Shown: piece by piece, positions 7,701 through 13,583 of the stretch
Position numbering within the stretch: the first letter of the stretch is position 1
Layout of the letters: every line of letters begins with the position of its first letter
Assembly (NCBI GenBank): GCA_964196565.1
Contig: CAXMUH010000143.1
Location: 1-13,583 of the forward strand
Reading direction: 5' to 3'
Length of the DNA stretch: 13,583 nucleotides
Origin: 2-12-FULL-42-15 sp964196565
GTDB taxonomy: Bacteria; Pseudomonadota; Gammaproteobacteria; Coxiellales; Coxiellaceae
Notes under the pieces: model-generated
Seen by the model: only the letters and a program-made list of their open reading frames with translations
What the model was told of the DNA's origin: nothing
Database searches by the model: none
Translations under genes and position numbers: made by a program

Positions 7701-7806
7701 CTCTGGAATGTTGATTGGTACTTGTTTTTCTTTATTTGTGGTGCCAACCATGTATACTTTCTTTGCTAAGAAACATCAACCGTTAGTGACACCTGATGAT
7801 AACTAA
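4732..7806 (+). CDS. RND-family multidrug efflux transporter, AcrB/MexB-like (HAE-1)
   Basis: This inner-membrane proton/drug antiporter has 1024 residues, the usual size for the hydrophobe/amphiphile efflux group. The N-terminal membrane helix leads into SLPVRQYPK and TTSYPGAS, typical of the family. Transmembrane helix 4 carries the essential Asp pair in GLVVDDAIVVVEN (D402, D403), and helix 10 carries the partner Lys in GLISKHGILIVEF (K922), so proton coupling looks intact. Two large periplasmic loops (about 35-330 and 555-865) and two clusters of membrane helices complete the 12-helix plan. It works as a trimer with the adaptor encoded just upstream. Substrates cannot be read from the sequence. 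Its 3' end overlaps the next gene by 11 bp. Confidence 0.95.
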   Translation: MNKRFTDIFICRPVLAIVITLVIFVLGLKSIVSLPVRQYPKLDSTLITVTTSYPGASASLIEGFITQQIERSVATAEGIDYMTSQSTDGQSLISVNVKLNFDPNVAFTDVMSKVSQVQNFLPKAAQLPVINKQNNSSTSLMFISFVSDHMSAEQITDYIRRVIQPRFESVSGVAEAKVLGGMTFAMRIWLNIRKMAALGITPIDVNNVLAKNNFQSAAGATKGNFLQMSINATTDAQTEETFNNLVVKSDKNTLVRMRDIAKAQLGSETYDSSVFLNGHKSVFVAIQGTPTANPLSVVQGVKKVLPSIEAVFPPTLSSSIVYDATTYISASIKEVLETILEASLIVIVVMFLFLGSFRSVIIPVITIPLSMIGVVFFMFAMNYTINLLTLLAMVLAIGLVVDDAIVVVENVHRHIEEGLTPFNAAIRGAREIATAVIAMTITLVAVYAPIGFMTGLTGALFKEFAFTLAGAVVISGIIALTLSPMMCSKLLNKDISAGKFAHFIDTTFEKLKNSYEGVLSRVLDNRPFIVVLSVAVLVSCFIFFITTASELAPTEDQGVILMQGTAPDYANITYVERYSQPFPGIINSFKSARTNFVVNGYTGVNNMFAGMMLKPWDKRSETQFQTLPLLQQKLNTIPGLQTVAFALPPLPGSGSGLPVQFVLNTVGSFKSLNNVATKVKQAAKQSGLFLYVDSSLKYDKPELVMNIDRNMAGNLGINMRDIGNVLAGAYGGNYVNWFPILGQSYKVIPQVQQIFRLNPDLLNQLYINTATGGLVPMSTIMAITRETRPNALSHFQQLNSATVEGVLAPLVTMGQGLKFLRNEADKYKPREMSYDYAGQARQFVQEGSALIVALFLSLIVIYLVLAAQFESFRDPFVILISVPMSVSGALAVLNVGSFFDSAMTMNIYTQIGVITLIGLISKHGILIVEFANQLQATQGMSIREAVLHSSATRLRPILMTTAAMVLGVVPLLVATGAGAQSRFAIGVVIASGMLIGTCFSLFVVPTMYTFFAKKHQPLVTPDDN

Positions 7807-8497
7807 TATTAGTACACTTCCACCCTACACGATACGTAAGAGTAATCGTGCCCGTTATTTGCAGTTAAAAATAACAGCAAAGGGTCAGCTTGAAGTGGTC
7901 GTACCCAAACGCACCAGTCAAAAAGATGCTTTGGCTTTTTTGCTTGAGAATAGGGACTGGATTAATGCTCGCAGACACTTAGTTTTTCAACCGGAATCTA
8001 TTGTATGGCCAACAACAATTAACCTACGTGCGATCGAATGTGAATGGCCATTTGAATTTAATTTTGCTGGGAGGCGATCACGTGTTACCGAAACAATCCA
8101 TTCACTTAAAGTAACTTTAACGGATGAGTCGTTTGAGACACTAAATACAGTGATAAAACGCTGGTTAAAAGCAAAAGCTAAATTAGAATTAACTCCATGG
8201 TTGAATTTTGTAAGTCGGCGTTGTGAGCTGCCATTTAGAGATTTAAATTTTCGTGGTCAAAAAACAATGTGGGGCAGTTGTTCGCGACATGGGGATATTA
8301 GTTTAAATTATAAATTATTATTTTTACCCAATCGGTATGTGGAATATGTGTTGGTGCATGAGTTGTGTCATACGGTTCATTTTGATCACTCAAGAAAATT
8401 TTGGTCTTTGGTTTCAAGGTATGTGGAGGATTGGCAAGTGCTTTGCCGCGAGTTACGTCGTGCTGACCACTTTGTTCCGAAATGGCTTGTTTTGTAG
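7796..8497 (+). CDS. YgjP/DUF45-type zinc metallopeptidase (M48-like)
   Basis: The 233-residue soluble protein has the active-site motif HELCH (H188-E189-H192), with a likely third zinc ligand in HSRKFW (H198). It is preceded by the family signature TMWGSCS..GDISLN and LLFLP (about 161-180). The N-terminal half has the TIRKSNRARYLQLKI and VVVPKRTSQ pattern of the YgjP/DUF45 proteins. These are SprT/M48-like gluzincins whose substrates are mostly unknown. The ATG at 7796 overlaps the end of the RND gene by 11 bp, so it is probably made by translational coupling with the pump. Whether it has any role in the pump is not shown. No signal peptide or membrane segment is seen, so it is predicted to be cytoplasmic. 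Confidence 0.85.
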   Translation: MITNISTLPPYTIRKSNRARYLQLKITAKGQLEVVVPKRTSQKDALAFLLENRDWINARRHLVFQPESIVWPTTINLRAIECEWPFEFNFAGRRSRVTETIHSLKVTLTDESFETLNTVIKRWLKAKAKLELTPWLNFVSRRCELPFRDLNFRGQKTMWGSCSRHGDISLNYKLLFLPNRYVEYVLVHELCHTVHFDHSRKFWSLVSRYVEDWQVLCRELRRADHFVPKWLVL

Positions 8498-8522
8498 CAT
8501 CATTCGACGCTTGGAGAAAAAA

Positions 8523-9014
8523 ATGAAAATATTGTCTGCGTTTTTCGCTTTATTTTGTTTTGCATCGGCTTATGCCACAGAACTTCCGCTAAATTGCAAA
8601 ACGGATAATCACCAATACAAAAATGACCAAATTGTTTTGCATACCGATTCAAATCATCGGCCACAACTTTATATGTTACATAACATCTCTAAAAAAGTGG
8701 TTATCATTAACCATTTAAAACAGCACCCCAGTGCGAGTGCTGGTTGGAGTTCTGATTTGCGCAAAGATAATTGGTCAGCGTTAATGGTTGCACAGCCTAA
8801 GTTTTCATTAGTTTGCATGATCGATAAAGATCAAAAGTTTATTTATGTTGATTGTAAAAAATTTATTGAAGCCTGTTACTTTTCTGATTTCAAAGATGAT
8901 GAAAATAACGGTAGTGGCACCTATTGGGTAGCGGAAGATGCGCCGCTTAAATCGATTATGCACCAAATTGCTGAACGAAAAATCCAACTAGGCGTATCCG
9001 ATACGCCTAGTTAG
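8523..9014 (+). CDS. Exported four-cysteine protein, possibly EnhB-like
   Basis: The start is ATG 8523, with GGAG 6-8 nt upstream. The frame is open further upstream but overlaps the metallopeptidase and lacks a ribosome site. The 163-residue product begins with a clean signal peptide (MKILSAFFALFCFASAYA, cleavage before TELP). The mature protein has four cysteines (LNCK, LVCM, VDCK, EACY), suggesting two disulfides in the periplasm or outside the cell. A striking segment is HPSASAGWSSDLRKDNW followed by SALMV. It reminds me of the 'enhanced entry' EnhB proteins of Legionellales, but I cannot verify that. It lies 25 nt after the metallopeptidase stop and may be the last gene of the efflux operon. 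A hairpin overlaps its stop codon. Confidence 0.7.
   Translation: MKILSAFFALFCFASAYATELPLNCKTDNHQYKNDQIVLHTDSNHRPQLYMLHNISKKVVIINHLKQHPSASAGWSSDLRKDNWSALMVAQPKFSLVCMIDKDQKFIYVDCKKFIEACYFSDFKDDENNGSGTYWVAEDAPLKSIMHQIAERKIQLGVSDTPS
8986..9012. terminator. 12-bp perfect hairpin overlapping the stop codon
   Basis: AACTAGGCGTAT (8986-8997) and ATACGCCTAGTT (9001-9012) pair perfectly around CCG, and the gene's stop is at 9012-9014. In the plus direction no T-run follows, so it may protect an mRNA 3' end. Read on the minus strand it is followed by TTGGATTTTTCG, so it would work better against antisense transcription. Confidence 0.45.
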
Positions 9015-9054
9015 GCTCTATAACCTACTGTTTATTATCAGTTTATTTTCAACA

Positions 9055-9084
9055 TTGCGTAAATGGAACTCCTGTTTGTATACT
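9055..9084 (+). promoter_or_regulatory. Promoter of kdsA
   Basis: TTGCGT (9055-9060) and TATACT (9079-9084) form -35 and -10 boxes with 18 bp spacing. The predicted start near 9091 leaves about 30 nt of leader containing AAGG before the ATG. Confidence 0.5.
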
Positions 9085-9121
9085 GTGCCTCAGAAGGTGT
9101 ATCAATAAGGTTTCATCGATT

Positions 9122-9955
9122 ATGATCGAGCAAAAAACTATCAATGTGGCAACTGTCAGGGTTTCTAATACCGCGCCTTTGGTATTGTTTGGCGGCATGA
9201 ATGTGTTGGAGTCGCGTGATTTGGCATTTCAGGTTGCGGAGCATTATGTGAAGGTGGCGAGCAAGCTTAATATTCCGTATGTATTTAAAGCCTCTTTTGA
9301 TAAAGCGAATCGCTCATCGGTTAATTCGTTTCGTGGACCCGGTTTGGATCAAGGTCTGCAAATACTGGCTGATATAAAATCTAAATTTAATGTACCAATC
9401 ATTACCGATGTGCATGAGCCTTATCAAGCAGAACCTGTTGCAGCAGTGGCTGATGTTATTCAATTACCCGCATTTTTGTCACGTCAAACAGATTTGGTTA
9501 AGGCGATGGCACAAACGACGGCTGTGATTAATATTAAAAAAGCGCAGTTTTTATCGGCCTATGAAATGCGCCATATTTTGAAAAAATTCGAAGATTTTGG
9601 CAACCATCAATTGATGTTATGTGAGCGAGGCACGAGTTTTGGTTATAATAATTTAATTGTTGATATGCTTAATTTCCCGATTATGAAATCATTTGGATTC
9701 CCGGTGCTTTTTGATGTGACTCATTCTTTACAAATACCGGGTGGCCAAACTGAAAGTGCTGGCGGCAGACGTCAAATGGTTGCTGATTTGGCGCGCTCTG
9801 GGGTGGTGCAGGGGATAGCGGGGCTATTTTTGGAGGCTCACCCTGACCCTGATCAGGCGAAATGCGATGGCCCTTGTGCGTTGCCATTAGCCGACCTGGA
9901 GGAGTTCCTCACGCCATTGGTAGCGATTGATAAGCTGGTCAAAGGGCTTGCGTAG
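9122..9955 (+). CDS. kdsA: 3-deoxy-D-manno-octulosonate 8-phosphate synthase
   Basis: This enzyme condenses phosphoenolpyruvate with D-arabinose 5-phosphate to give Kdo-8-phosphate, the first committed step toward Kdo in the LPS inner core; it acts in the cytoplasm. The 277-residue length is normal. Diagnostic segments in order are LFGGMNVLESRD (22-33), KASFDKANRSS, SFRGPGLDQGL, DVHEP, IQLPAFLSRQTDL, INIKKAQFLS, LCERGTSFGYNNLIVDM, FDVTHSLQIPGG, and EAHPDPDQAKCDGPCALPL. Asn27 in GGMN sits where metal-dependent enzymes have Cys, so this is the metal-independent class, as in E. coli. It is not next to other Kdo genes here but has its own promoter and terminator, so it appears to be a single-gene unit. 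The start ATG 9122 matches the known N-terminus of the family. Confidence 0.97.
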   Translation: MIEQKTINVATVRVSNTAPLVLFGGMNVLESRDLAFQVAEHYVKVASKLNIPYVFKASFDKANRSSVNSFRGPGLDQGLQILADIKSKFNVPIITDVHEPYQAEPVAAVADVIQLPAFLSRQTDLVKAMAQTTAVINIKKAQFLSAYEMRHILKKFEDFGNHQLMLCERGTSFGYNNLIVDMLNFPIMKSFGFPVLFDVTHSLQIPGGQTESAGGRRQMVADLARSGVVQGIAGLFLEAHPDPDQAKCDGPCALPLADLEEFLTPLVAIDKLVKGLA

Positions 9956-9988
9956 CCTGGACGACTTGTCGGCCAGGTTTATTATTTT
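9956..9988 (+). terminator. Intrinsic terminator of kdsA
   Basis: Directly after the stop, CCTGG (9956-9960) pairs with CCAGG (9973-9977). An inner CGA/TCG stem and one A/G mismatch follow, and then the T-rich tail TTTATTATTTT (9978-9988). Confidence 0.75.
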
Positions 9989-10013
9989 CCCGGCCAGCCG
10001 ACACGAGCGCCTG

Positions 10014-10056
10014 CCCTGAGCGAAGCCGAAGGGTCGTCCCGAGCGAAGCCGAGGGA
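10014..10056. repeat. Two tandem units of a GAGCGAAGCCGA dispersed repeat
   Basis: CCCTGAGCGAAGCCGAAGGG (10014-10033) and CCCGAGCGAAGCCGAGGG (10038-10055) are near-identical units a few bases apart. They lie in a GC-rich patch unlike the surrounding DNA. This short motif is, to my knowledge, a widespread intergenic repeat in many unrelated bacteria; its origin and role are unclear. Each unit has a GC-GAA-GC mini-hairpin inside CCC/GGG ends. It sits between the convergent kdsA and lipoprotein genes. Confidence 0.7.
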
Positions 10057-10070
10057 TCTCTTGACCAAGG

Positions 10071-10394
10071 CTACTGCTTAGCCCTAGCTTTCTCATGTGG
10101 TTGCAGCTGGTTCGCCTGCGTATTGATATCCAGAGTATCGGTCGGATAAGCATAGCGGTTATCGCTGCCAATATGGCAGCCCAGTTGATTATATTGCTTC
10201 AATAATCGTGCCCGATCCGCCGTATTGACGACCCTGTGGGATGGTGTATTATTAATCACTGCCCCATGGCCAAGTTTTTGTACAACTCTTGCGCATAACG
10301 GGTTATTCACATGGGATGATGGTTGAGAGTGATGTATACTGCAGCTGCATAGCAGTGTGCATATGATGCTTAAGGGAATGATTTTGTTTAGCAT
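10071..10394 (-). CDS. Small predicted lipoprotein
   Basis: The 107-residue product has a short charged start (MLNK), a hydrophobic stretch and the lipobox-like LCSC (lipidated Cys18 expected), followed by a polar linker. This fits export by Sec, signal peptidase II processing and anchoring in a membrane. The middle contains LLKQYNQLGCHIGSDNRYAYP, with one further cysteine. The tail is rich in Gln, Lys and Arg. I do not recognise a family. The ATG at 10394 has a strong AAGGAAGG ribosome site 9 nt upstream. It is divergent from rnr with interleaved promoters and convergent with kdsA. Confidence 0.75.
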   Translation of the reverse strand: MLNKIIPLSIICTLLCSCSIHHSQPSSHVNNPLCARVVQKLGHGAVINNTPSHRVVNTADRARLLKQYNQLGCHIGSDNRYAYPTDTLDINTQANQLQPHEKARAKQ

Positions 10395-10419
10395 ATTGTT
10401 TTACCTTCCTTGTGTCAAT

Positions 10420-10449
10420 TTGCCAGATTGTATTCCATAATAATAGTAT
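10420..10449 (+). promoter_or_regulatory. Promoter of rnr
   Basis: TTGCCA (10420-10425) is one base from the -35 consensus. TAGTAT (10444-10449) is a weaker -10 at 18 bp spacing. It overlaps the divergent lipoprotein promoter almost completely. A start near 10456 would leave a very short leader. Confidence 0.4.
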
Positions 10450-10454
10450 ATCAA
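10427..10454 (-). promoter_or_regulatory. Promoter of the lipoprotein gene
   Basis: On the minus strand, TTGATA (plus 10449-10454) and TACAAT (plus 10427-10432) are each one base off consensus, with 16 bp spacing. The leader would be about 26 nt and includes the AAGGAAGG site. Confidence 0.55.
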
Positions 10455-10472
10455 ATTTTTAAGGTGGACGTA

Positions 10473-12653
10473 TTGAGTAAACGGAAAAAAGATAAGCAAA
10501 GCTATCAGCAACAGCATGATCCGCACTATAAGCGTGAATCCGAGCAATATGAGCATCCGGTTCCGTCAAGAGAATTTATTCTAAAACATTTGGAGGAATG
10601 CGCTCGCCCCGTTAGCTTTGCTCATCTCGCTAAAGCTTTTTCATTATCGAGCGATGAAGAGAGTGAAGGCTTGCGCCGGCGCCTTATTGCTATGTCACGT
10701 GATGGTCAGCTGATCAGTAACCGCCGTGGTAGTTATGCGCTAGTAGCTGAAATGGAGTTGGCGCGCGGTCATGTGCAAGCGCATCGTGATGGTTTTGGAT
10801 TTTTGATTCGTGATGATGGCGGTGAAGATGTCTTTTTGCCTGCGCGTGAAATGCGTGGCGTATTTAATGATGATGTAGTTTTGGTGCGTGTTGGTAAAGT
10901 GTTTACGCGTCGGGTTGAAGGCAGCATTGTTGAAGTTCTTGAGCGTAATACTCAACAAATTGTTGGTCGTTATATCGAAGAAGAAGGCGTCGCCTTTGTT
11001 GATCCCGATAATAAATATATTACCCAAGACATCGTTATTCCCAAAGGGCAAGCAGCAGATGCTAAGCCTGGGCAATTTGTTGTGGTTGAAGTGATAACTC
11101 AACCGACTAAACGCCGGCAAGCGGTGGGTAAAATAATTGAGGTTTTAGGCGATCATTTAACGCCGGGTATGGAAGTAGAGCTTGCGATTCGATCACACGA
11201 ACTTCCTTTTAATTGGCCGCAAACAGTGATTCAAGAAGCACAAAAATTTGGTGCAGAAGTTCTGCCCGATGATATTAAAGGTCGCTTGGATTTGCGCAAG
11301 CTCGCCTTTGTAACGATCGATGGGGAAGATGCCAAAGATTTTGATGATGCCGTTTATTGTGAAAAAATTAAAGACCAAGGTTTTAAATTATATGTCGCTA
11401 TTGCGGATGTTTCTTATTATGTGGGCATTAACTCTGCATTGGATAAAGAGGCCGAGCTGCGCGGCAACTCAGTGTATTTTCCGGCAAAAGTCATTCCTAT
11501 GTTACCTGAGACTTTATCTAATGGCTTATGTTCTTTAAAACCTAAGGTAGATCGTTTAGCTCAAGTTTGTATTATGGATATCAATCAAGACGGTGAAATT
11601 GGAGATTTTTCGTTTCACAATGCGGTGATTCATTCGCATGCACGGCTAACGTATACAGAAGTTGCAGCCATGCTGGCGGGAGAAAAAACTCATCATCAGC
11701 ATTTGTATCCAGACATTAAACGACTTTATTCGTTGTATAAAAAATTATTGCGCCAGCGTCAATTGCGTGGTGCAATCGAATTTGAATCAACCGAAACCAA
11801 AATCGAATTTGATGATAAAGGAAAAATAGAAAAAATTGTGCCTTTGGTACGAAACGATGCGCATCGCTTGATCGAAGAGATGATGTTGGCAGCGAATGTA
11901 TGTACCGCTCACTTTTTATTAAAAGCAAAAATTCCAGCGTTGTACCGCATCCATGAAGGACCACAGGAAACCAAACTGATCGCATTGAGAGATTTTTTGA
12001 AAAACTTTAATCTACGTTTGACCGGTGGTAATAAACCGTCTGCTAAAGATTATGCGAAATTATTGGACCGAGTTTGCAAGCGAGATGATGCGCACTTATT
12101 ACAGACGGTGTTATTGCGTTCTTTGCAGCAAGCGATTTATTATCCGAAAAATTCAGGTCACTTTGGGTTATCATATGATGCCTATACTCATTTTACTTCT
12201 CCGATTCGTCGTTATCCAGATTTATTAGTGCATCGAGCCATTAAGCAGGTTATCGGAAATGAAAACAAAAAAGCATTTCCTTACAATGAAGAAATAATGG
12301 AAAATTTATGCGAGCATTGCTCGATGACTGAAAGACGCGCCGATCGTGCGACTCGCGATGCAGTGGATTGGTTAAAGTGTGAATATATGCAGGATAAAGT
12401 GGGTCAAGTTTTTAATGGCCGCATTGTCGAAGTGACAGGTTTTGGCGTATTTGTTGAGCTTGATGATATTTATGTGCAAGGATTATTGCACGTGACCAGT
12501 CTTAAGAATGATTATTATCATTATGATGAAATACACCGTTTGTTGCGTGGTAAGCGTTCGAATACGGTGTATCGTTTGGCGGATCCTATACGCGTTCTGG
12601 TTGCAAGAGTGAGCTTGGATGATCGACTGATCGATTTTGAATTGGCGGAGTAA
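10473..12653 (+). CDS. rnr: Ribonuclease R, 3'-5' exoribonuclease
   Basis: RNase R degrades structured RNA processively from the 3' end, including rRNA fragments and mRNA tails. I choose TTG 10473 because AAGGTGG (10461-10467) lies 5 nt before it and the product then starts MSKRKKDK; the frame is open back to 10410 but without a ribosome site. The product has 726 residues. Domains in order are an N-terminal winged-helix region (about 33-90), a cold-shock OB fold (GHVQAHRDGFGFL, about 98-140) and a second OB fold. The RNB catalytic domain follows, with TIDGEDAKDFDDAV (D283, D289, D291, D292 as the metal-binding set) and SPIRRYPDLLVHRAI. A C-terminal S1 domain (from about 645, GRIVEVTGFGVFVEL) ends the protein. 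The long Lys-rich tail of E. coli RNase R is absent; a short basic segment is at the N-terminus instead. ansA follows at 18 nt. Confidence 0.95.
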   Translation: MSKRKKDKQSYQQQHDPHYKRESEQYEHPVPSREFILKHLEECARPVSFAHLAKAFSLSSDEESEGLRRRLIAMSRDGQLISNRRGSYALVAEMELARGHVQAHRDGFGFLIRDDGGEDVFLPAREMRGVFNDDVVLVRVGKVFTRRVEGSIVEVLERNTQQIVGRYIEEEGVAFVDPDNKYITQDIVIPKGQAADAKPGQFVVVEVITQPTKRRQAVGKIIEVLGDHLTPGMEVELAIRSHELPFNWPQTVIQEAQKFGAEVLPDDIKGRLDLRKLAFVTIDGEDAKDFDDAVYCEKIKDQGFKLYVAIADVSYYVGINSALDKEAELRGNSVYFPAKVIPMLPETLSNGLCSLKPKVDRLAQVCIMDINQDGEIGDFSFHNAVIHSHARLTYTEVAAMLAGEKTHHQHLYPDIKRLYSLYKKLLRQRQLRGAIEFESTETKIEFDDKGKIEKIVPLVRNDAHRLIEEMMLAANVCTAHFLLKAKIPALYRIHEGPQETKLIALRDFLKNFNLRLTGGNKPSAKDYAKLLDRVCKRDDAHLLQTVLLRSLQQAIYYPKNSGHFGLSYDAYTHFTSPIRRYPDLLVHRAIKQVIGNENKKAFPYNEEIMENLCEHCSMTERRADRATRDAVDWLKCEYMQDKVGQVFNGRIVEVTGFGVFVELDDIYVQGLLHVTSLKNDYYHYDEIHRLLRGKRSNTVYRLADPIRVLVARVSLDDRLIDFELAE

Positions 12654-12671
12654 TATTTTTGGGAGACTCAC

Positions 12672-13583
12672 GTGACGAATGAGATTCTAATTATCAATAC
12701 CGGCGGCACCATTGGTATGAAAGCCTCCGCCAGTGGTTATGATAATTCACAGGGTCATGTCGCTGAACTTCTGTCGAAGTTACCGGAACTTTTAAACGAT
12801 GAGATGCCCGGTTTTGAGATTATTGAACATGTCCCATTACTGGATTCTGCGAATGTAACACCAAAAATCTGGGGTCGAATCGCAGAAGATGTTGAACGTT
12901 ATTACAATGATTTTGATGGCTTTGTTATTTTGCATGGAACCGATACCATGGCTTATTCGGCTTCTGCATTATCATTTATGTTGGAAAATTTGAACAAACC
13001 GGTTATTTTTACCGGCTCACAAGTTCCACTTGAAGCTACCCGTACCGATGCGCGCGATAATTTAATTAATGCCCTTTATATTGCGAGCAAATTTGAATTA
13101 TATGAAGTTGGGCTGTGTTTTCATGATGTTTTGTTGCGTGGTAATCGGGCTAAGAAATTAAGCTCGGTCAGTTACCATGCTTTTGACTCACCCAATTTGC
13201 CACCGCTTGCTTCTATCGAAACCAAAGTTAAATTTAAATCGCACTTATTGCGAAAAGCCCCGAGCGTAGATTTTTCAATTCGACGCATAAAAGATGTTAA
13301 CATCGCAAGCATTAAATTATTTCCAGGTATGCCGTCTTACTATCTTGAGAAATTATTTGATGCGCGATTAGATGCTTTGGTGCTGGGAACTTATGGTATG
13401 GGTAATGCGCCGGTTGATGATAAACAATTGATGGACATTTTTAGTAAAGCTGCAGAAAAAGGGGTGATTTTAGTAAATTGCACTCAGTGCCAACATGGCT
13501 CTGTTAATATGCAGACCTATTCCGTGGGCAGTAAACTGGCTGAATTTGGGTTTATTAGTGCAAATGACATGACAATTGAAGCG
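12672..13583 (+). CDS. ansA: Type I (cytoplasmic) L-asparaginase, 3'-truncated by window edge
   Basis: The gene begins at GTG 12672 with GGGAG 7-8 nt upstream and stays open to the last base, giving 304 residues of an expected 335-340. It hydrolyses L-asparagine to aspartate and ammonia. Both catalytic threonine motifs are present: NTGGTIGM (T13) and HGTDTM (T90, D91). The conserved RTDARDN segment and LLRGNRAKK (K162, matching the E. coli AnsA Lys) are also present. VLGTYGMGNAP and NCTQCQHGSVNM belong to the C-terminal domain. There is no signal peptide, which fits the low-affinity cytoplasmic type I enzyme rather than periplasmic AnsB. It follows rnr by 18 nt with no terminator between, so the two are probably co-transcribed. 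Confidence 0.95.
   Translation, partial: MTNEILIINTGGTIGMKASASGYDNSQGHVAELLSKLPELLNDEMPGFEIIEHVPLLDSANVTPKIWGRIAEDVERYYNDFDGFVILHGTDTMAYSASALSFMLENLNKPVIFTGSQVPLEATRTDARDNLINALYIASKFELYEVGLCFHDVLLRGNRAKKLSSVSYHAFDSPNLPPLASIETKVKFKSHLLRKAPSVDFSIRRIKDVNIASIKLFPGMPSYYLEKLFDARLDALVLGTYGMGNAPVDDKQLMDIFSKAAEKGVILVNCTQCQHGSVNMQTYSVGSKLAEFGFISANDMTIEA

Noticed and set aside
8337..8522. Upstream extension of the exported protein gene
   Set aside because: It overlaps the metallopeptidase active-site coding region in another frame; the signal peptide starts at 8523.
9887..10171. 94-codon minus-strand frame over the GAGCGAAGCCGA repeats
   Set aside because: It is translated repeat DNA and antisense kdsA sequence, a familiar spurious ORF pattern.
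1..13583. CRISPR array, transposase, toxin-antitoxin or defence cluster
   Set aside because: I looked for regularly spaced repeats and for characteristic protein motifs on both strands and found none.

Overview
The window comes from an AT-rich gammaproteobacterial chromosome. The evidence is a metal-independent (Asn-type) KdsA, an RNase R that aligns well with the enterobacterial enzyme, a cytoplasmic type I asparaginase, an HAE-1 type RND efflux pump and a tRNA-Arg(CCU). Small exported proteins, a possible EnhB-like protein and a small acidic protein ending in -SKL would fit a host-associated Legionellales-like organism (Legionella, Coxiella, Berkiella relatives). That placement is inference, not something the sequence proves.

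Layout. 1-417: 3' part of an exported protein gene whose start codon lies just outside the window. 418-950: no confident protein gene. It holds a 93-bp MITE-like imperfect palindrome (419-511), then a hairpin-rich stretch with a doubtful 69-residue minus-strand ORF (532-741), then an AT-rich leader. 951-1277: small orphan protein with a tandem octapeptide repeat and a C-terminal SKL. 1475-1966: protein resembling the plant/bacterial glycine-rich-domain-protein (DUF1399-like) family behind a perfect extended -10. 1967-2299: non-coding, two hairpins. 2300-3154 (minus): Rossmann/DUF2520 protein. 3312-3385 (minus): tRNA-Arg(CCU) with no encoded CCA.

3582-8497 is a tightly overlapping plus-strand operon: membrane fusion protein, RND transporter (8-bp overlap) and a YgjP/DUF45 zinc metallopeptidase (11-bp overlap). 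A small exported four-cysteine protein (8523-9014) follows only 25 nt later. kdsA (9122-9955) has its own promoter and a good intrinsic terminator. A pair of dispersed-repeat units (10014-10056) lies between kdsA and a convergent small lipoprotein gene (10071-10394, minus). The lipoprotein and rnr (10473-12653) are divergent, with interleaved promoters. ansA (12672 to the window end) follows rnr by 18 nt and is probably co-transcribed.

Themes: envelope biology (efflux pump, Kdo synthesis for LPS, lipoprotein, exported proteins), RNA turnover (RNase R) and asparagine use. No CRISPR array, integrase, transposase gene, toxin-antitoxin pair or recognisable defence system is visible. The least explained material is in the first 2 kb.
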